Assembly (NCBI RefSeq): GCF_018221465.1 | Contig: NZ_JAAIKR010000004.1 | Location: 124,001 to 188,000 of the forward strand | Length of the DNA: 64,000 nucleotides | From: Shewanella intestini | GTDB taxonomy: Bacteria; Pseudomonadota; Gammaproteobacteria; Enterobacterales; Shewanellaceae | Direction of reading: 5' to 3' | Shown: positions 27,411 through 38,296 of the stretch, piece after piece | How the letters are laid out: each line of letters starts with the position of its first letter | Position numbering within the stretch: position 1 is the stretch's first letter | The notes under the pieces: generated by a model | The model's database searches: none | The model's input: the letters and a program-made list of their open reading frames with translations, nothing else | Told to the model about the DNA's origin: nothing | Position numbers and translations under genes: made by a program

Positions 27411-28523
27411 TTGTTGCAATTAAGCCCTTGGGAACACTACCAACAAGATTTACTAAGAGCAGACTTCTTTGGCGATGACGCTCAGGCTCAAGCGGTAAAA
27501 TCTTTGCAGCGCGTTTATGAACAATTGATCACCGCAGATCAGACTCCTGTATCAAACTTTACTCAATTATGGCGTAAGATGTCTGGTTATCAAATCAAGC
27601 GGATTCAAGGTTTATACTTATGGGGTGGGGTTGGGCGTGGTAAAACCTATCTCATGGACACCTTTTTTGATGCGCTTCCAGGTAATAATAAGCTGCGTGC
27701 TCATTTTCATCGTTTTATGCATCAACTGCATGCTGAGTTAGATCAATTAAAAGGCACCCAAGATCCTCTTATTGTTATTGCAAAAAAAATGGCCAAGCAG
27801 TATCAAGTTATCTGCTTTGATGAATTTTTTGTTTCTGACATTACAGACGCCATGCTCCTTGGGACTTTATTTCAACAACTTTTTAAAGAAGGGGTCGTGT
27901 TAGTCGCAACCTCAAATATTATTCCTGACGAACTCTATAAAAATGGCTTACAACGGGCGCGATTCTTACCCGCAATTGCGTTAATTAATTATCACTGTGA
28001 AATACTAAATGTTGATTCCGGCGTTGATTATCGCTTAAGAACGCTTGAACAAGCTGAAATTTATCATTATCCACTTGATGAACAAGCTGAGCTAAATTTA
28101 CGCCAATACTTTACTCAATTAGCTCCAGATTCTGCCACGTTAGCAAACAATATTCAGATTGATGGTAGAGATATTACTATTCGTCAACAAGCTCAAGGGG
28201 TGCTCTTAGCCAGTTTTAGAGGCCTATGTGACGGTCCACGTTCGCAACGCGATTATATGGAAATTGCTCGAATCTACCATACTGTTTTAATCAGTGGGGT
28301 TGAACAAATGGGCGCACAACAAACAGGTGATGACATTGCTCGTCGTTTTCTTGCCTTGGTTGATGAGTTTTACGAGCGTAACGTTAAATTGATTATTTCT
28401 GCAGAAGTCGATTTAGCTTCTATTTATACCAACGGACAATTAAATTTTGAATTTAACCGTTGTCGTTCACGGTTAATTGAAATGCAGTCGCATGATTATT
28501 TAATGTTAGCGCATCTACCTTAA
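27411..28523 (+). CDS. zapE: Cell division ATPase ZapE (AFG1-like)
   Basis: A 370-residue AFG1/ZapE-type ATPase that in E. coli destabilises FtsZ polymers during late constriction, especially under stress. Walker A is GGVGRGKTYLMD, Walker B is VICFDEFFVSDITDAM, and the sensor region VATSNIIPDELYKNGLQRARFLPAI is typical. I place the start at the TTG at 27411, with AAGAG 8 nt upstream; TTG at 27393 is also in frame. It is divergent from degQ and upstream of rplM as in E. coli. Confidence 0.93.
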   Translation: MLQLSPWEHYQQDLLRADFFGDDAQAQAVKSLQRVYEQLITADQTPVSNFTQLWRKMSGYQIKRIQGLYLWGGVGRGKTYLMDTFFDALPGNNKLRAHFHRFMHQLHAELDQLKGTQDPLIVIAKKMAKQYQVICFDEFFVSDITDAMLLGTLFQQLFKEGVVLVATSNIIPDELYKNGLQRARFLPAIALINYHCEILNVDSGVDYRLRTLEQAEIYHYPLDEQAELNLRQYFTQLAPDSATLANNIQIDGRDITIRQQAQGVLLASFRGLCDGPRSQRDYMEIARIYHTVLISGVEQMGAQQTGDDIARRFLALVDEFYERNVKLIISAEVDLASIYTNGQLNFEFNRCRSRLIEMQSHDYLMLAHLP

Positions 28524-28850
28524 TTTTTAATACCCGCTATCTAGTTAGAAATTGACCATTGCTTACTAATACAATTTTACTATGTCAGCCTTGATTAACA
28601 AATGGTCGAAAAACCATCAAATAACCTCAATGCTGTTTGCCGGACAATGCCTATATTTTTATTAAAAAACTAGGTGATTTTTAAGGCTCAATTGCGTATA
28701 ATCCGCCACCTGCCCACGTTAATCCGCCTGTGAGGCGGAAGTTGTAAGCCAATATTCTTGCTCGAAGGGGCATTGGATCGGCATCTTTGTGTTGTATGCA
28801 TGTGCATTCAACATGTGTGACAGAATATTAAATTTGGGTTTTTTGCAATA
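28524..28850 (+). promoter_or_regulatory. rplM-rpsI promoter and leader region
   Basis: No gene in this 327-bp stretch. A TATAAT -10 box lies at 28697-28702, without a good -35. The predicted leader of about 140 nt contains a stem CCGCC/GGCGG (28723-28737) and further self-complementary segments before the rplM start. In E. coli, L13 represses its own mRNA through the leader; a similar role here is inferred. Confidence 0.45.
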
Positions 28851-29279
28851 ATGAAAACTTTTACTGCTACACCAGAAACCGTAACACGTGACTGGTATGT
28901 CGTTGACGCAGACGGCAAAACACTAGGTCGTATCGCTACTGAAATTGCTGCCCGCTTACGCGGAAAGCATAAACCAGAATACACTCCTCACGTTGATACT
29001 GGTGATTACATCATCGTTATCAATGCTGAAAAAGTCACTGTAACTGGTAACAAAGCAGCGGGTAAGATCTATTACTCTCATACAGGTTTCATCGGTGGCA
29101 TCAAGCAAATCAGCTTCGAAAAGCTACAAGATCACAAACCTGAAATGATCATCGAGAAAGCGGTTAAGGGTATGTTACCTAAAGGTCCTTTAGGACGCGC
29201 TATGTTCCGTAAACTTAAAGTTTACTCAGGCGCTGAACATAACCACGCTGCACAACAACCACAAGTTCTTGATATCTAA
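28851..29279 (+). CDS. rplM: 50S ribosomal protein L13
   Basis: A 142-residue protein identical in length to E. coli L13 and starting [20 protein letters not shown]. It binds 23S rRNA domain II and is an early assembly protein. Conserved [20 protein letters not shown] and [18 protein letters not shown] segments are present. It is followed 12 bp later by rpsI. Codon use is strongly biased, as expected for a highly expressed gene. Confidence 0.98.
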   Translation: MKTFTATPETVTRDWYVVDADGKTLGRIATEIAARLRGKHKPEYTPHVDTGDYIIVINAEKVTVTGNKAAGKIYYSHTGFIGGIKQISFEKLQDHKPEMIIEKAVKGMLPKGPLGRAMFRKLKVYSGAEHNHAAQQPQVLDI

Positions 29280-29291
29280 GGGGAGTAAGAA

Positions 29292-29684
29292 ATGTCTGCA
29301 TCTCAGTACTACGGCACTGGCCGTCGCAAAACTTCTACTGCTCGCGTATTCGCAAAAGCTGGTAGTGGCAACATCGTTGTAAACCAACGTCCTTTGGATG
29401 TTTATTTTGGTCGTGAAACTGCTCGTATGGTTGTTCGTCAACCACTTGAACTAGTTGAAATGACAGAAAAATTAGACATCTATGTAACTGTTAAGGGCGG
29501 TGGAACCACTGGCCAAGCTGGTGCAATCCGTCACGGTATCACTCGTGCACTGATGCAACTAGATGAGTCTTTACGCCCTGCTCTACGTAGCGCTGGTTTT
29601 GTTACCCGTGATGCGCGTAAAGTTGAGCGTAAGAAAGTTGGTCTACGTAAAGCACGTCGTAAACCACAATTCTCAAAACGTTAA
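29292..29684 (+). CDS. rpsI: 30S ribosomal protein S9
   Basis: A 130-residue S9 starting [20 protein letters not shown] with the C-terminal basic tail ending in RKPQFSKR, whose last Arg contacts the P-site tRNA anticodon loop. GGGGAG ribosome-binding site upstream. Second gene of the rplM-rpsI operon, ended by a strong terminator. Confidence 0.98.
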   Translation: MSASQYYGTGRRKTSTARVFAKAGSGNIVVNQRPLDVYFGRETARMVVRQPLELVEMTEKLDIYVTVKGGGTTGQAGAIRHGITRALMQLDESLRPALRSAGFVTRDARKVERKKVGLRKARRKPQFSKR

Positions 29685-29701
29685 TTCGTTTTTGGAATAC
29701 G

Positions 29702-29730
29702 AAAACCCAGCTTTGGCTGGGTTTTTTTTT
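29702..29730 (+). terminator. Terminator of rplM-rpsI
   Basis: AAAACCCAGC, loop TTT, GGCTGGGTTTT with a run of nine T, 17 nt after rpsI. Confidence 0.92.
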
Positions 29731-29773
29731 AGCTGTTTACCAACAACGCTGAGAAAATAATGAAGAGGTTTAC

Positions 29774-31325
<1,552 letters not shown>

Positions 31326-31340
31326 TTTATTGATTTGTTT

Positions 31341-31368
31341 CAAAGGCCGCATTTGCGGCCTTTTTTAT
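31341..31368 (+). terminator. Terminator of purA
   Basis: AAAGGCCGCA, TT loop, TGCGGCCTTTTTT, starting 17 nt after the purA stop. Confidence 0.9.
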
Positions 31369-31411
31369 GCGACAAATAAAGTTAATTATCATCTGATGGC
31401 AAAGATTGCGT

Positions 31412-31438
31412 TCAAGAAATACGCTATACTGCCGATGC
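31412..31438 (+). promoter_or_regulatory. Sigma-28 (FliA)-type promoter of motX
   Basis: TCAAGAAA (31412-31419), exactly 11 nt, then GCCGATGC (31431-31438), against the consensus TAAAGTTT-N11-GCCGATAA. Predicted start near 31445, 26 nt before motX. The -10 half matches well, the -35 half only partly. Confidence 0.55.
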
Positions 31439-31470
31439 AAAGAGTAGTTGAATCATCATAGAGAACAAAT

Positions 31471-32115
31471 ATGCTACGCATACTAATACTGCTAATATTA
31501 TTACTACCTCACTATGCCTTTTGTGAAGACACGGGCGGAGAAGGTGAGGATGCGGTTGAGGCATATGATATTTATGGTGATGAAGTACTTACTCAGTTAA
31601 TTCGCAACAATCAATATCTACAGAGAGTAAAGGCTGATGAATGTCAGCTAGTGCAAGATATTGAGGCAAGAGCCGAAGTGTTAAAGCAGCCTTTATATCA
31701 GTTTTTATGGGGTGAAATGCTAAATACTGGAACATGTGTTGATAAGCATGTTTCAAGAGGCATGGGTTTACTGCAAACAGCTGCAGAGCAAGGTAGCTCA
31801 GAGGCCATGGTCAAGTTAGCTGAATATTACAACGCGGGTAAACTAGTTATCGGCGATAAAAATCGTGCTGTTCAGTATGTTTTACCTGCTGCAGCCAATG
31901 GCAACCTAACCGCCAGATTAATGTTGGTGCGTTTATTTAATGAAGGTTATGGCAGCCCAAGAGACTATGAACTGGTGTACCATTGGTTGTATCACAGTTA
32001 CTTTAATGACAGCAAACAACATAAAGAAGCAATATCGTTGCTTCGAATATTAGCGACTAAAATGCCTGCAAGTATTGTGAACCGGGCACAAAAGAAACTA
32101 ATACATACACAATAA
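31471..32115 (+). CDS. motX: Sodium-driven flagellar stator protein MotX
   Basis: A 214-residue exported protein: signal peptide about 1-18, then Sel1-like alpha repeats (about 75-180; LLQTAAEQGSSEAMVKLAEYYNAG is one). MotX with MotY forms the T-ring that holds the PomAB stator in Na+-driven polar flagella of Vibrio and Shewanella. The pair YLQRVKADECQLVQDIEARA and the cysteines C56 and C91 are typical of MotX. It lies between purA and rnr, its usual place in Shewanella. MotY is not in this window. Confidence 0.9.
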   Translation: MLRILILLILLLPHYAFCEDTGGEGEDAVEAYDIYGDEVLTQLIRNNQYLQRVKADECQLVQDIEARAEVLKQPLYQFLWGEMLNTGTCVDKHVSRGMGLLQTAAEQGSSEAMVKLAEYYNAGKLVIGDKNRAVQYVLPAAANGNLTARLMLVRLFNEGYGSPRDYELVYHWLYHSYFNDSKQHKEAISLLRILATKMPASIVNRAQKKLIHTQ

Positions 32116-32146
32116 AGGTGCTGCGCACCTAATAGATGGAAATTGA

Positions 32147-34606
32147 ATGATCAACGATCCTCATTTTGAGAGAGAGCAAGACAAGTACGAAAACCCAATC
32201 CCAAGTAGAGAATTTATTTTAAGCTACTTACGCGATCAAAAGTCCCCTGTCACCCGCGAAAACATTGCCAAAGCGCTAAAAATGACTGATGAAGAGCATT
32301 TAGAAGCCTTGCGTCGTCGTTTAAGAGCGATGGAGCGTGACGGTCAGTTAGTCTTTACGCGTGGGCAAAGTTACGGTTTACCGGAGCGAATGGACTTATT
32401 GTCAGGGTCGATTATCGGGCACCGAGATGGGTTTGGCTTTTTTAAGCCTGATGAAGGCGGCGATGACCTCTTTATTAACAATCGCGATATGCTCAAATAC
32501 TTTCACGGCGATAAAGTACTTGCACAAAAAGCGGGCACAGATCGACGTGGACGACGAGAAGCTAGAATTGTTCGGTTAGTACAAGAACGAACTGCGGCAC
32601 TCGTTGGACGTTACCATGTTGATGGTGGTATGGGGTTTGTCATTGCAGACGATCGCCGTATTACCCAAGAAATTTTAATTGCTAGTGAAGATAAAAAAGG
32701 TGCTAGAGCGGGGGATGTGGTTGTTATAGAACTGACTCGCCGCCCTGGTCGTTTTATTAAGGCTGCCGGTAAAGTTACGGAAGTGCTAGGTAAAACGATG
32801 GCACCAGGTATGGAAATTGAAATTGCACTGCGTAATTATGATTTGCCTCATACTTGGTCACACGTGATTGAGAAAAAACTTAAGCGCATACCAGATGAAG
32901 TGCCTGAAGCGGATAAACAAGGCCGTGTAGACTTACGTCACTTACCTTTGGTTACCATTGACGGTGAAGATGCTCGCGATTTTGACGATGCCGTTTATGC
33001 TGAAACTAAACCCAGCGGTGGCTGGCGTTTATGGGTTGCCATTGCCGATGTTAGTCATTATGTAAGAACAGAGTCAGCGCTTGATAAAGAAGCCCGATCA
33101 CGCGGTAATTCAGTATATTTTCCTTCGCAAGTCATCCCAATGCTGCCAGAGAAAATATCTAATGGATTATGTTCGCTTAACCCGCATGTAGACAGACTTT
33201 GTATGGTGGCTGAAATGACTATTTCAGCCAAGGGTAAGTTATCGGGTTACAAATTCTATCCTGCAGTGATGCACTCTCATGCAAGGCTGACTTATACCCA
33301 AGTAGCAGACATGCTTGAAGGTGGCCATATTGCTGAGCAACATCAAGTGATATTCCCGCACTTACAATGTCTACAGTCGTTATATCTCACACTAGATGAA
33401 GTGAGAGCGCAGCGCGGTGCCATTGCATTTGAAACGCTTGAAACGCAGTTTGTTTTCAATGAACAGCGTAAGATAGAAAAAATTGTCCCAAGAGGGCGTA
33501 ACCAAGCACATAAAATCATTGAAGAATGTATGATTTTAGCCAATGTAGCCTCTGCAAAGTTTGTTCAAAAGCATAAAGGTGAAGTGTTATATCGTGTGCA
33601 TGAAGCACCGTCTGAGCAAAAGCTGACTCAGTTTAAAGAAAATTTATCTGAGCGCGGTTTAACTCTTGAAGGTGGCTTAGAGCCAACCCCAAGCGATTAT
33701 CAAAACCTCATGCTCAGTATTGCAGAGCGACCTGATTTCGAACTAATTCAAATTATGTTGCTTCGCTCAATGAGACAAGCCACGTACACGCCTGACAACG
33801 AAGGTCACTTTGGATTAGCGCTTGAAGCGTACTCTCACTTTACTTCGCCGATTCGTCGCTATCCAGACTTGATTTTACATCGAGTGATTAAGTTTTTACT
33901 TGAAAAAGAACAAGGCAACGTAACAGATAAATGGACCGCTAACGGTGGTTTCCATTATGACCTTGAAGAGTTAGATAAACTTGGCGAAGAGTGTTCGACA
34001 ACTGAGCGCCGCGCTGATGAAGCCACTCGTGATGTGAGTGACTGGTTGAAATGTGAATATATGCAAGACCATGTAGGAGACACCTTTGATGCTGTTGTGG
34101 CCTCGGTGACTAACTTTGGTTTGTTTGTACGATTAAATAAACTGTTTATTGATGGTTTAGTGCATATTTCCAGTCTAGCTAGTGACTATTACCAGTTTGA
34201 CCCTACACGGCAGCGACTCATTGGTGAGCATTCCCGTAAGGTTTATCAAATTGGCGATGAAGTGACGGTGAAAGTTGCTGCCGTTAATCTAGACGATCGT
34301 CAAATCGATTTGATAATGGAAGGTGATAACCTTAATGGTAAAGGGCGTAAGCGTAATACGAAAAAGCCTTTAACAGCACGCGAACGCGCTAACCTCGAAG
34401 GAGCCAAACAAGGGCGTGACGGCCAACGAAGTGATGCAGGAAAAGGCAAAAATACTGCTTTGAAACGTGGTGACAGCGCAAAGTCTGATAATAAAAAATC
34501 AGCTAGCAAGGCCAAATCTAGCACCAAAAGTAAATCAAAAAAGCCGTCGAGTGCTAAAAAGAGCTCGGTGAAGAAGTCCACTGCCAAACGCAGTAAGAGA
34601 AAGTAA
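32147..34606 (+). CDS. rnr: Ribonuclease R
   Basis: An 819-residue 3'-5' exoribonuclease that degrades structured RNA, rRNA and tmRNA-tagged mRNA. Order of domains: N-terminal helix-turn-helix (about 20-80), two cold-shock domains (about 85-240), the RNB catalytic domain (about 265-590, with the acidic cluster [17 protein letters not shown]), an S1 domain (about 640-725) and a long Lys/Ser-rich tail (about 735-819). The basic tail contributes to helicase activity and turnover in E. coli. rlmB follows after 3 bp. Confidence 0.96.
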   Translation: MINDPHFEREQDKYENPIPSREFILSYLRDQKSPVTRENIAKALKMTDEEHLEALRRRLRAMERDGQLVFTRGQSYGLPERMDLLSGSIIGHRDGFGFFKPDEGGDDLFINNRDMLKYFHGDKVLAQKAGTDRRGRREARIVRLVQERTAALVGRYHVDGGMGFVIADDRRITQEILIASEDKKGARAGDVVVIELTRRPGRFIKAAGKVTEVLGKTMAPGMEIEIALRNYDLPHTWSHVIEKKLKRIPDEVPEADKQGRVDLRHLPLVTIDGEDARDFDDAVYAETKPSGGWRLWVAIADVSHYVRTESALDKEARSRGNSVYFPSQVIPMLPEKISNGLCSLNPHVDRLCMVAEMTISAKGKLSGYKFYPAVMHSHARLTYTQVADMLEGGHIAEQHQVIFPHLQCLQSLYLTLDEVRAQRGAIAFETLETQFVFNEQRKIEKIVPRGRNQAHKIIEECMILANVASAKFVQKHKGEVLYRVHEAPSEQKLTQFKENLSERGLTLEGGLEPTPSDYQNLMLSIAERPDFELIQIMLLRSMRQATYTPDNEGHFGLALEAYSHFTSPIRRYPDLILHRVIKFLLEKEQGNVTDKWTANGGFHYDLEELDKLGEECSTTERRADEATRDVSDWLKCEYMQDHVGDTFDAVVASVTNFGLFVRLNKLFIDGLVHISSLASDYYQFDPTRQRLIGEHSRKVYQIGDEVTVKVAAVNLDDRQIDLIMEGDNLNGKGRKRNTKKPLTARERANLEGAKQGRDGQRSDAGKGKNTALKRGDSAKSDNKKSASKAKSSTKSKSKKPSSAKKSSVKKSTAKRSKRK

Positions 34607-34609
34607 CTG

Positions 34610-35350
34610 ATGAAAAAACAAGATATGATTTTTGGCATTCATGCCACTCAAGCTTTATTAAATAATAGCCCTGAACGTGTTATTGAACTGTGGGTGTTAC
34701 AAGGTCGTGATGATGAGCGTTTACTGCCATTGATAAAAACAGCTTCTAGCATGGGCATTAGTGTACAAAAAAGCTCACGTAAAGTGCTTGATGAGAAAGC
34801 ATCAAGCACCCAACATCAAGGTGTTATTGCTCGCGTTAAAGCCGCAAAAATTTTGGGTGAAAATGACTTAGATGTGTTACTTGAGAAAACAGCGACGCCT
34901 TTTTTACTTATTCTTGACGGTGTGACCGACCCGCACAACTTAGGTGCGTGTTTGCGTAATGCTGATGCAGCAGGTGTACAAGGTATTATCGTGCCTAAAG
35001 ATAACTCTGTTGGGTTAACCGCTGTGGTCAGTAAAGTCGCTTGCGGCGCAGCGGAAGCAGTGCCTTTATTTCAAGTCACTAACCTTGCGCGTACTATGCG
35101 TCATATTCAAGACAAAGGCGTGTGGGTGGTCGGTACCGCTGGTGAAGCTGACGGCAATGTTTACCAAGCTGATTTAAAAGGAGCGTTAGCGATTGCGATG
35201 GGCTCTGAAGATAAAGGTTTACGTCGCTTAACACGTGAAAGCTGTGATTCATTGGTTTCTATTCCAATGTCCGGTTCAGTGTCTAGTTTAAACGTGTCAG
35301 TTGCGACAGGTATTTGTTTATTTGAAGCGGTGCGACAACGCTTAGGTTAA
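34610..35350 (+). CDS. rlmB: 23S rRNA (guanosine-2'-O)-methyltransferase
   Basis: A 246-residue SPOUT methyltransferase that methylates G2251 in the P loop of 23S rRNA using SAM. N-terminal substrate-binding domain (about 1-75) and C-terminal knotted domain with [31 protein letters not shown] and [22 protein letters not shown], the three SpoU motifs. It follows rnr by 3 bp, the usual pairing. Confidence 0.96.
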   Translation: MKKQDMIFGIHATQALLNNSPERVIELWVLQGRDDERLLPLIKTASSMGISVQKSSRKVLDEKASSTQHQGVIARVKAAKILGENDLDVLLEKTATPFLLILDGVTDPHNLGACLRNADAAGVQGIIVPKDNSVGLTAVVSKVACGAAEAVPLFQVTNLARTMRHIQDKGVWVVGTAGEADGNVYQADLKGALAIAMGSEDKGLRRLTRESCDSLVSIPMSGSVSSLNVSVATGICLFEAVRQRLG

Positions 35351-35410
35351 TATTTAGCCGCATTAAGCTGTGTTGCGCCTCAAGCCAACAATAAGCTCGT
35401 AACGATTATA

Positions 35411-35440
35411 AAAATGGCGTCCTTCGGGACGCCATTTTTA
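35411..35440 (+). terminator. Terminator of rnr-rlmB
   Basis: AAAATGGCGTCC, TTCG tetraloop, GGACGCCATTTTTA. The C(UUCG)G loop makes this hairpin unusually stable. It may also end the convergent DUF481 gene. Confidence 0.9.
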
Positions 35441-35462
35441 TTGTTTATAACCCATTAAATTG

Positions 35463-35490
35463 TAATTACTGCAATTACTGCAATTACTGG
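35463..35490. repeat. 9-bp tandem repeat spanning the DUF481 stop codon
   Basis: Three near-identical copies of GCAATTACT in the top strand. On the minus strand each unit reads CAG TAA TTG, so the last Gln codon and stop of the gene are tandemly repeated in frame. Confidence 0.8.
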
Positions 35491-36227
35491 AAGGTATACA
35501 ACAAATTAAAGGTGGTAATCGTATCGAGTTGTTTAGTGTCCTCAGGTACGACTTCGGTGTATTTCATGTTCATACCGATTTTAAATGCCCAGTCTTGAAT
35601 AAAAGTATTCTTATAACTTAAATCGACAGCGATTGTGCGGTTATCTTGACCGACTTCAGTGGTGAGATCTGCTGTAAAGCTCGTGTATTCCTGCAACTTG
35701 ACGGAATACTTGGCAGCAGAACGTAAAATGACATCGCTGTTTGCTGTTGGGTTAGGAATAGAGTCACTTGATTGAGCTAAGTCATAACGATAACCGGGAC
35801 CGACCTCTAGACTTAAATTAGTGACATTATTTTTAATAATATCAAAACCATAACCGGTAGATATGGTGGTAATTTGTGTATATGAACCAAACTTATCCCA
35901 GGTTACCTCGGCGCGGCCATACAAGTAGCTTTCATTAATCTTATAGTTCGACTGGTAATACACGTCGAATTTCTCAGAAGTTGAAGCATTGCCTTCTGCC
36001 GCATAATAAGCTTTAAAAGTAAATTCTTGTTTGGCTTTAGTGGTGTCATAGGTAACAAATGTTCTACCGTTAAAGTTTTTCGTAGAGGTATTGCCACTAT
36101 TTAACTGTAACCCAGCTTCGACTTCAGCATAAATATCGTTTGGGGGTTCTTTGTAGTCAGGTGGAACTAATGCCCATGCCGTCGATGGGAGAAAAAATAA
36201 ACCGCTTAAGTAACACAGTGTCTTCAT
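35484..36227 (-). CDS. DUF481 family outer-membrane beta-barrel protein
   Basis: A 247-residue protein with signal peptide about 1-19 (ends STAWA) and alternating beta strands, ending in an aromatic-rich LLYTFQ C-terminus typical of outer-membrane barrels. The segment EVEAGLQLNSGNTSTKNFNG near the N-terminus is the DUF481 (YdiY, salt-induced) signature. Function unknown. It is convergent with rlmB and divergent from rpsF. Confidence 0.85.
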   Translation of the reverse strand: MKTLCYLSGLFFLPSTAWALVPPDYKEPPNDIYAEVEAGLQLNSGNTSTKNFNGRTFVTYDTTKAKQEFTFKAYYAAEGNASTSEKFDVYYQSNYKINESYLYGRAEVTWDKFGSYTQITTISTGYGFDIIKNNVTNLSLEVGPGYRYDLAQSSDSIPNPTANSDVILRSAAKYSVKLQEYTSFTADLTTEVGQDNRTIAVDLSYKNTFIQDWAFKIGMNMKYTEVVPEDTKQLDTITTFNLLYTFQ

Positions 36228-36332
36228 GAATTATTATCTTTATTTATCACATATTGAGAGCGCTGATTGCGGCTATATCATAACGCCTATCGAATTGACT
36301 GCAAAGAGAATCAATTAATCTGCATTACTTAC

Positions 36333-36361
36333 TTGAGTTTTTAAGGTTAAATCTGTATTAT
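36333..36361 (+). promoter_or_regulatory. Sigma-70 promoter of the rpsF operon
   Basis: TTGAGT (36333-36338), 17-bp spacer, TATTAT (36356-36361), then a CGCGCGC discriminator as in stringently controlled ribosomal promoters. Predicted start near 36368. Confidence 0.7.
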
Positions 36362-36396
36362 CGCGCGCTTAAATCAGTCACTTTATTTCGTTCCTT

Positions 36397-36454
36397 GCCT
36401 CAAACTTGGTGTGACTGAGCCAAAACGAGGCTAACTAACCGTAAGGAGCAATAA
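36397..36454 (+). promoter_or_regulatory. Candidate S6:S18 autoregulatory mRNA leader
   Basis: A two-step hairpin: GCCTC (36397-36401) with GAGGC (36427-36431), and CTTGG with CCAA inside it, then a CCG (36439-36441) next to the AAGGAG ribosome-binding site. In other bacteria the S6:S18 complex binds a leader with a conserved CCG. The exact fold here is not proven. Confidence 0.4.
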
Positions 36455-36847
36455 ATGCGTCATTATGAAATCGTATTTATGGTTCACCCAGATCAAAGTG
36501 AACAAGTCCCAGGTATGATTGAGCGTTACACCGGTGTTATCACCGCTGCTAACGGTACAGTTCATCGCTTAGAAGATTGGGGCCGTCGTCAATTGGCTTA
36601 CCCAATCCAAGACCTACATAAAGCTCACTATGTTCTTTTGAACGTAGAAGCAACTGCAGAGTCTGTAGAAGAGTTAGAAACAGCTTTCCGTTTCAACGAC
36701 GCTGTTCTGCGTAACATGGTAATGCGCACTAAAACTGCTGTTACTGAAGCTTCTCCAATGGCTAAAGCAAAAGATGAGCGTGATTCACGTCGTGCTCCTG
36801 CTGCTGAAACCCGTGTTGAAGAAAGCGCTGAAGAAAAAGCTGAATAA
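36455..36847 (+). CDS. rpsF: 30S ribosomal protein S6
   Basis: A 130-residue S6 ([20 protein letters not shown]) with a ferredoxin-like fold and an acidic C-terminal tail rich in Glu and Ala, the region glutamylated by RimK in E. coli. It dimerises with S18 on the platform of the 30S subunit. Strong AAGGAG site. First gene of rpsF-priB-rpsR-rplI. Confidence 0.97.
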   Translation: MRHYEIVFMVHPDQSEQVPGMIERYTGVITAANGTVHRLEDWGRRQLAYPIQDLHKAHYVLLNVEATAESVEELETAFRFNDAVLRNMVMRTKTAVTEASPMAKAKDERDSRRAPAAETRVEESAEEKAE

Positions 36848-36855
36848 TTCTATCT

Positions 36856-37397
<542 letters not shown>

Positions 37398-37426
37398 TCG
37401 CAGACTTTAGACAAGAGGATTAGATA

Positions 37427-37879
37427 ATGAACGTTATTCTACTTGATAAGATTGCTAACTTAGGTAGCTTAGGCGACCAAGTTTCAGTTAAAGCGGGTTA
37501 TGCTCGTAACTTCCTTTTACCACAAGGTAAAGCGGTTGTTGCTAACCCTGCAAATGTTGAAGTATTTGAAGCTCGTCGCGCTGAATTAGAAGCTAAATTA
37601 GCTGCTGAATTAGCAACTGCTACTGAGCGTGCTGAAAAACTTGCTGCACTAGAAGCTGTGGTTATTGCTTCTAAAGCAGGCGAAGAAGGCAAACTATTCG
37701 GTTCTATTGGCACACGTGACATCGCTGATGCAGTTTCTGCAGCTGGCGTTGAACTTGCTAAAGCTGAAGTTCGTCTACCACTAGGTGCTTTACGCACAAC
37801 TGGTGAGTTCGAAGTTGAAGTACAAGTACACACTGAAGTTAAAGCTGTTGTTAAAGTTTCTGTTGTTGCAGAAGACTAA
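37427..37879 (+). CDS. rplI: 50S ribosomal protein L9
   Basis: A 150-residue L9 with an N-terminal rRNA-binding domain ([32 protein letters not shown]), a long connecting helix (about 40-75) and a C-terminal globular domain. It extends from the L1 stalk base and helps maintain reading frame. Last gene of the operon, closed by a strong terminator. Confidence 0.98.
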   Translation: MNVILLDKIANLGSLGDQVSVKAGYARNFLLPQGKAVVANPANVEVFEARRAELEAKLAAELATATERAEKLAALEAVVIASKAGEEGKLFGSIGTRDIADAVSAAGVELAKAEVRLPLGALRTTGEFEVEVQVHTEVKAVVKVSVVAED

Positions 37880-37898
37880 TCAATACTTTGCTTGAGTA

Positions 37899-37927
37899 AA
37901 AGCACCGCCTCAGGGCGGTGTTTTTTT
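37899..37927 (+). terminator. Terminator of the rpsF operon
   Basis: CACCGCC (37903-37909), loop TCAG, GGCGGTG (37914-37920) and seven T. Confidence 0.92.
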
Positions 37928-38250
37928 ATGGCTGCTATGTAACTATAAGCTTTGATCGTAGGCTTGGTTAGTTGTTGTTTATTGTAATTATTTCCTGCTT
38001 CCTTTGCTCCGCTCTGGCCACTGTTGCCTTGATTGAATCAAACCTTAACAATCTATTTTGATTCTTATCTCTAAATCATATCTGTTGCTTGAATCTTAAC
38101 AAATACCTATTGGGTAATCTTATATGCGCTAAATTTATGTGGCCAACTAAAACAACTAAAACAACTAAAACAACTAAAACAACTAAAGCATTATAATTGT
38201 TAGCGGTGGTGTTTGTTAAAACCTGATATTTCATTATTTTTGAATAAAAA
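37928..38250. other. Intergenic region with a tandem repeat
   Basis: No gene seen in about 320 bp between the rplI terminator and the S46 peptidase terminator. It holds a pyrimidine-rich stretch (TTCCTGCTTCC near 37992) and the 9-bp tandem repeat listed separately. Confidence 0.6.
38144..38188. repeat. Tandem repeat (CAACTAAAA) x5
   Basis: Four perfect copies and a fifth with A to G at its end, period 9 bp. Uninterrupted short-period repeat without spacers. Confidence 0.9.
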
Positions 38251-38274
38251 AATGGCACTCGTATGAGTGCCATT
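38251..38274 (-). terminator. Terminator after the S46 peptidase gene
   Basis: GGCACTC, loop of 4 nt, GAGTGCC, followed on the minus strand by a T-run (ATTTTTTT); 23 bp past the stop. Confidence 0.85.
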
Positions 38275-38296
38275 ATTGGGTAAAACGTGGTGACGA

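Noticed and set aside
31405-31425. Sigma-54 promoter for motX (TGGCAAAGATTGC)
   Set aside because: The GG and GC elements are two bases too close; the sigma-28 match just downstream has exact spacing.
38144-38188. CRISPR array
   Set aside because: Units of 9 bp are directly joined without spacers and no cas gene is present.
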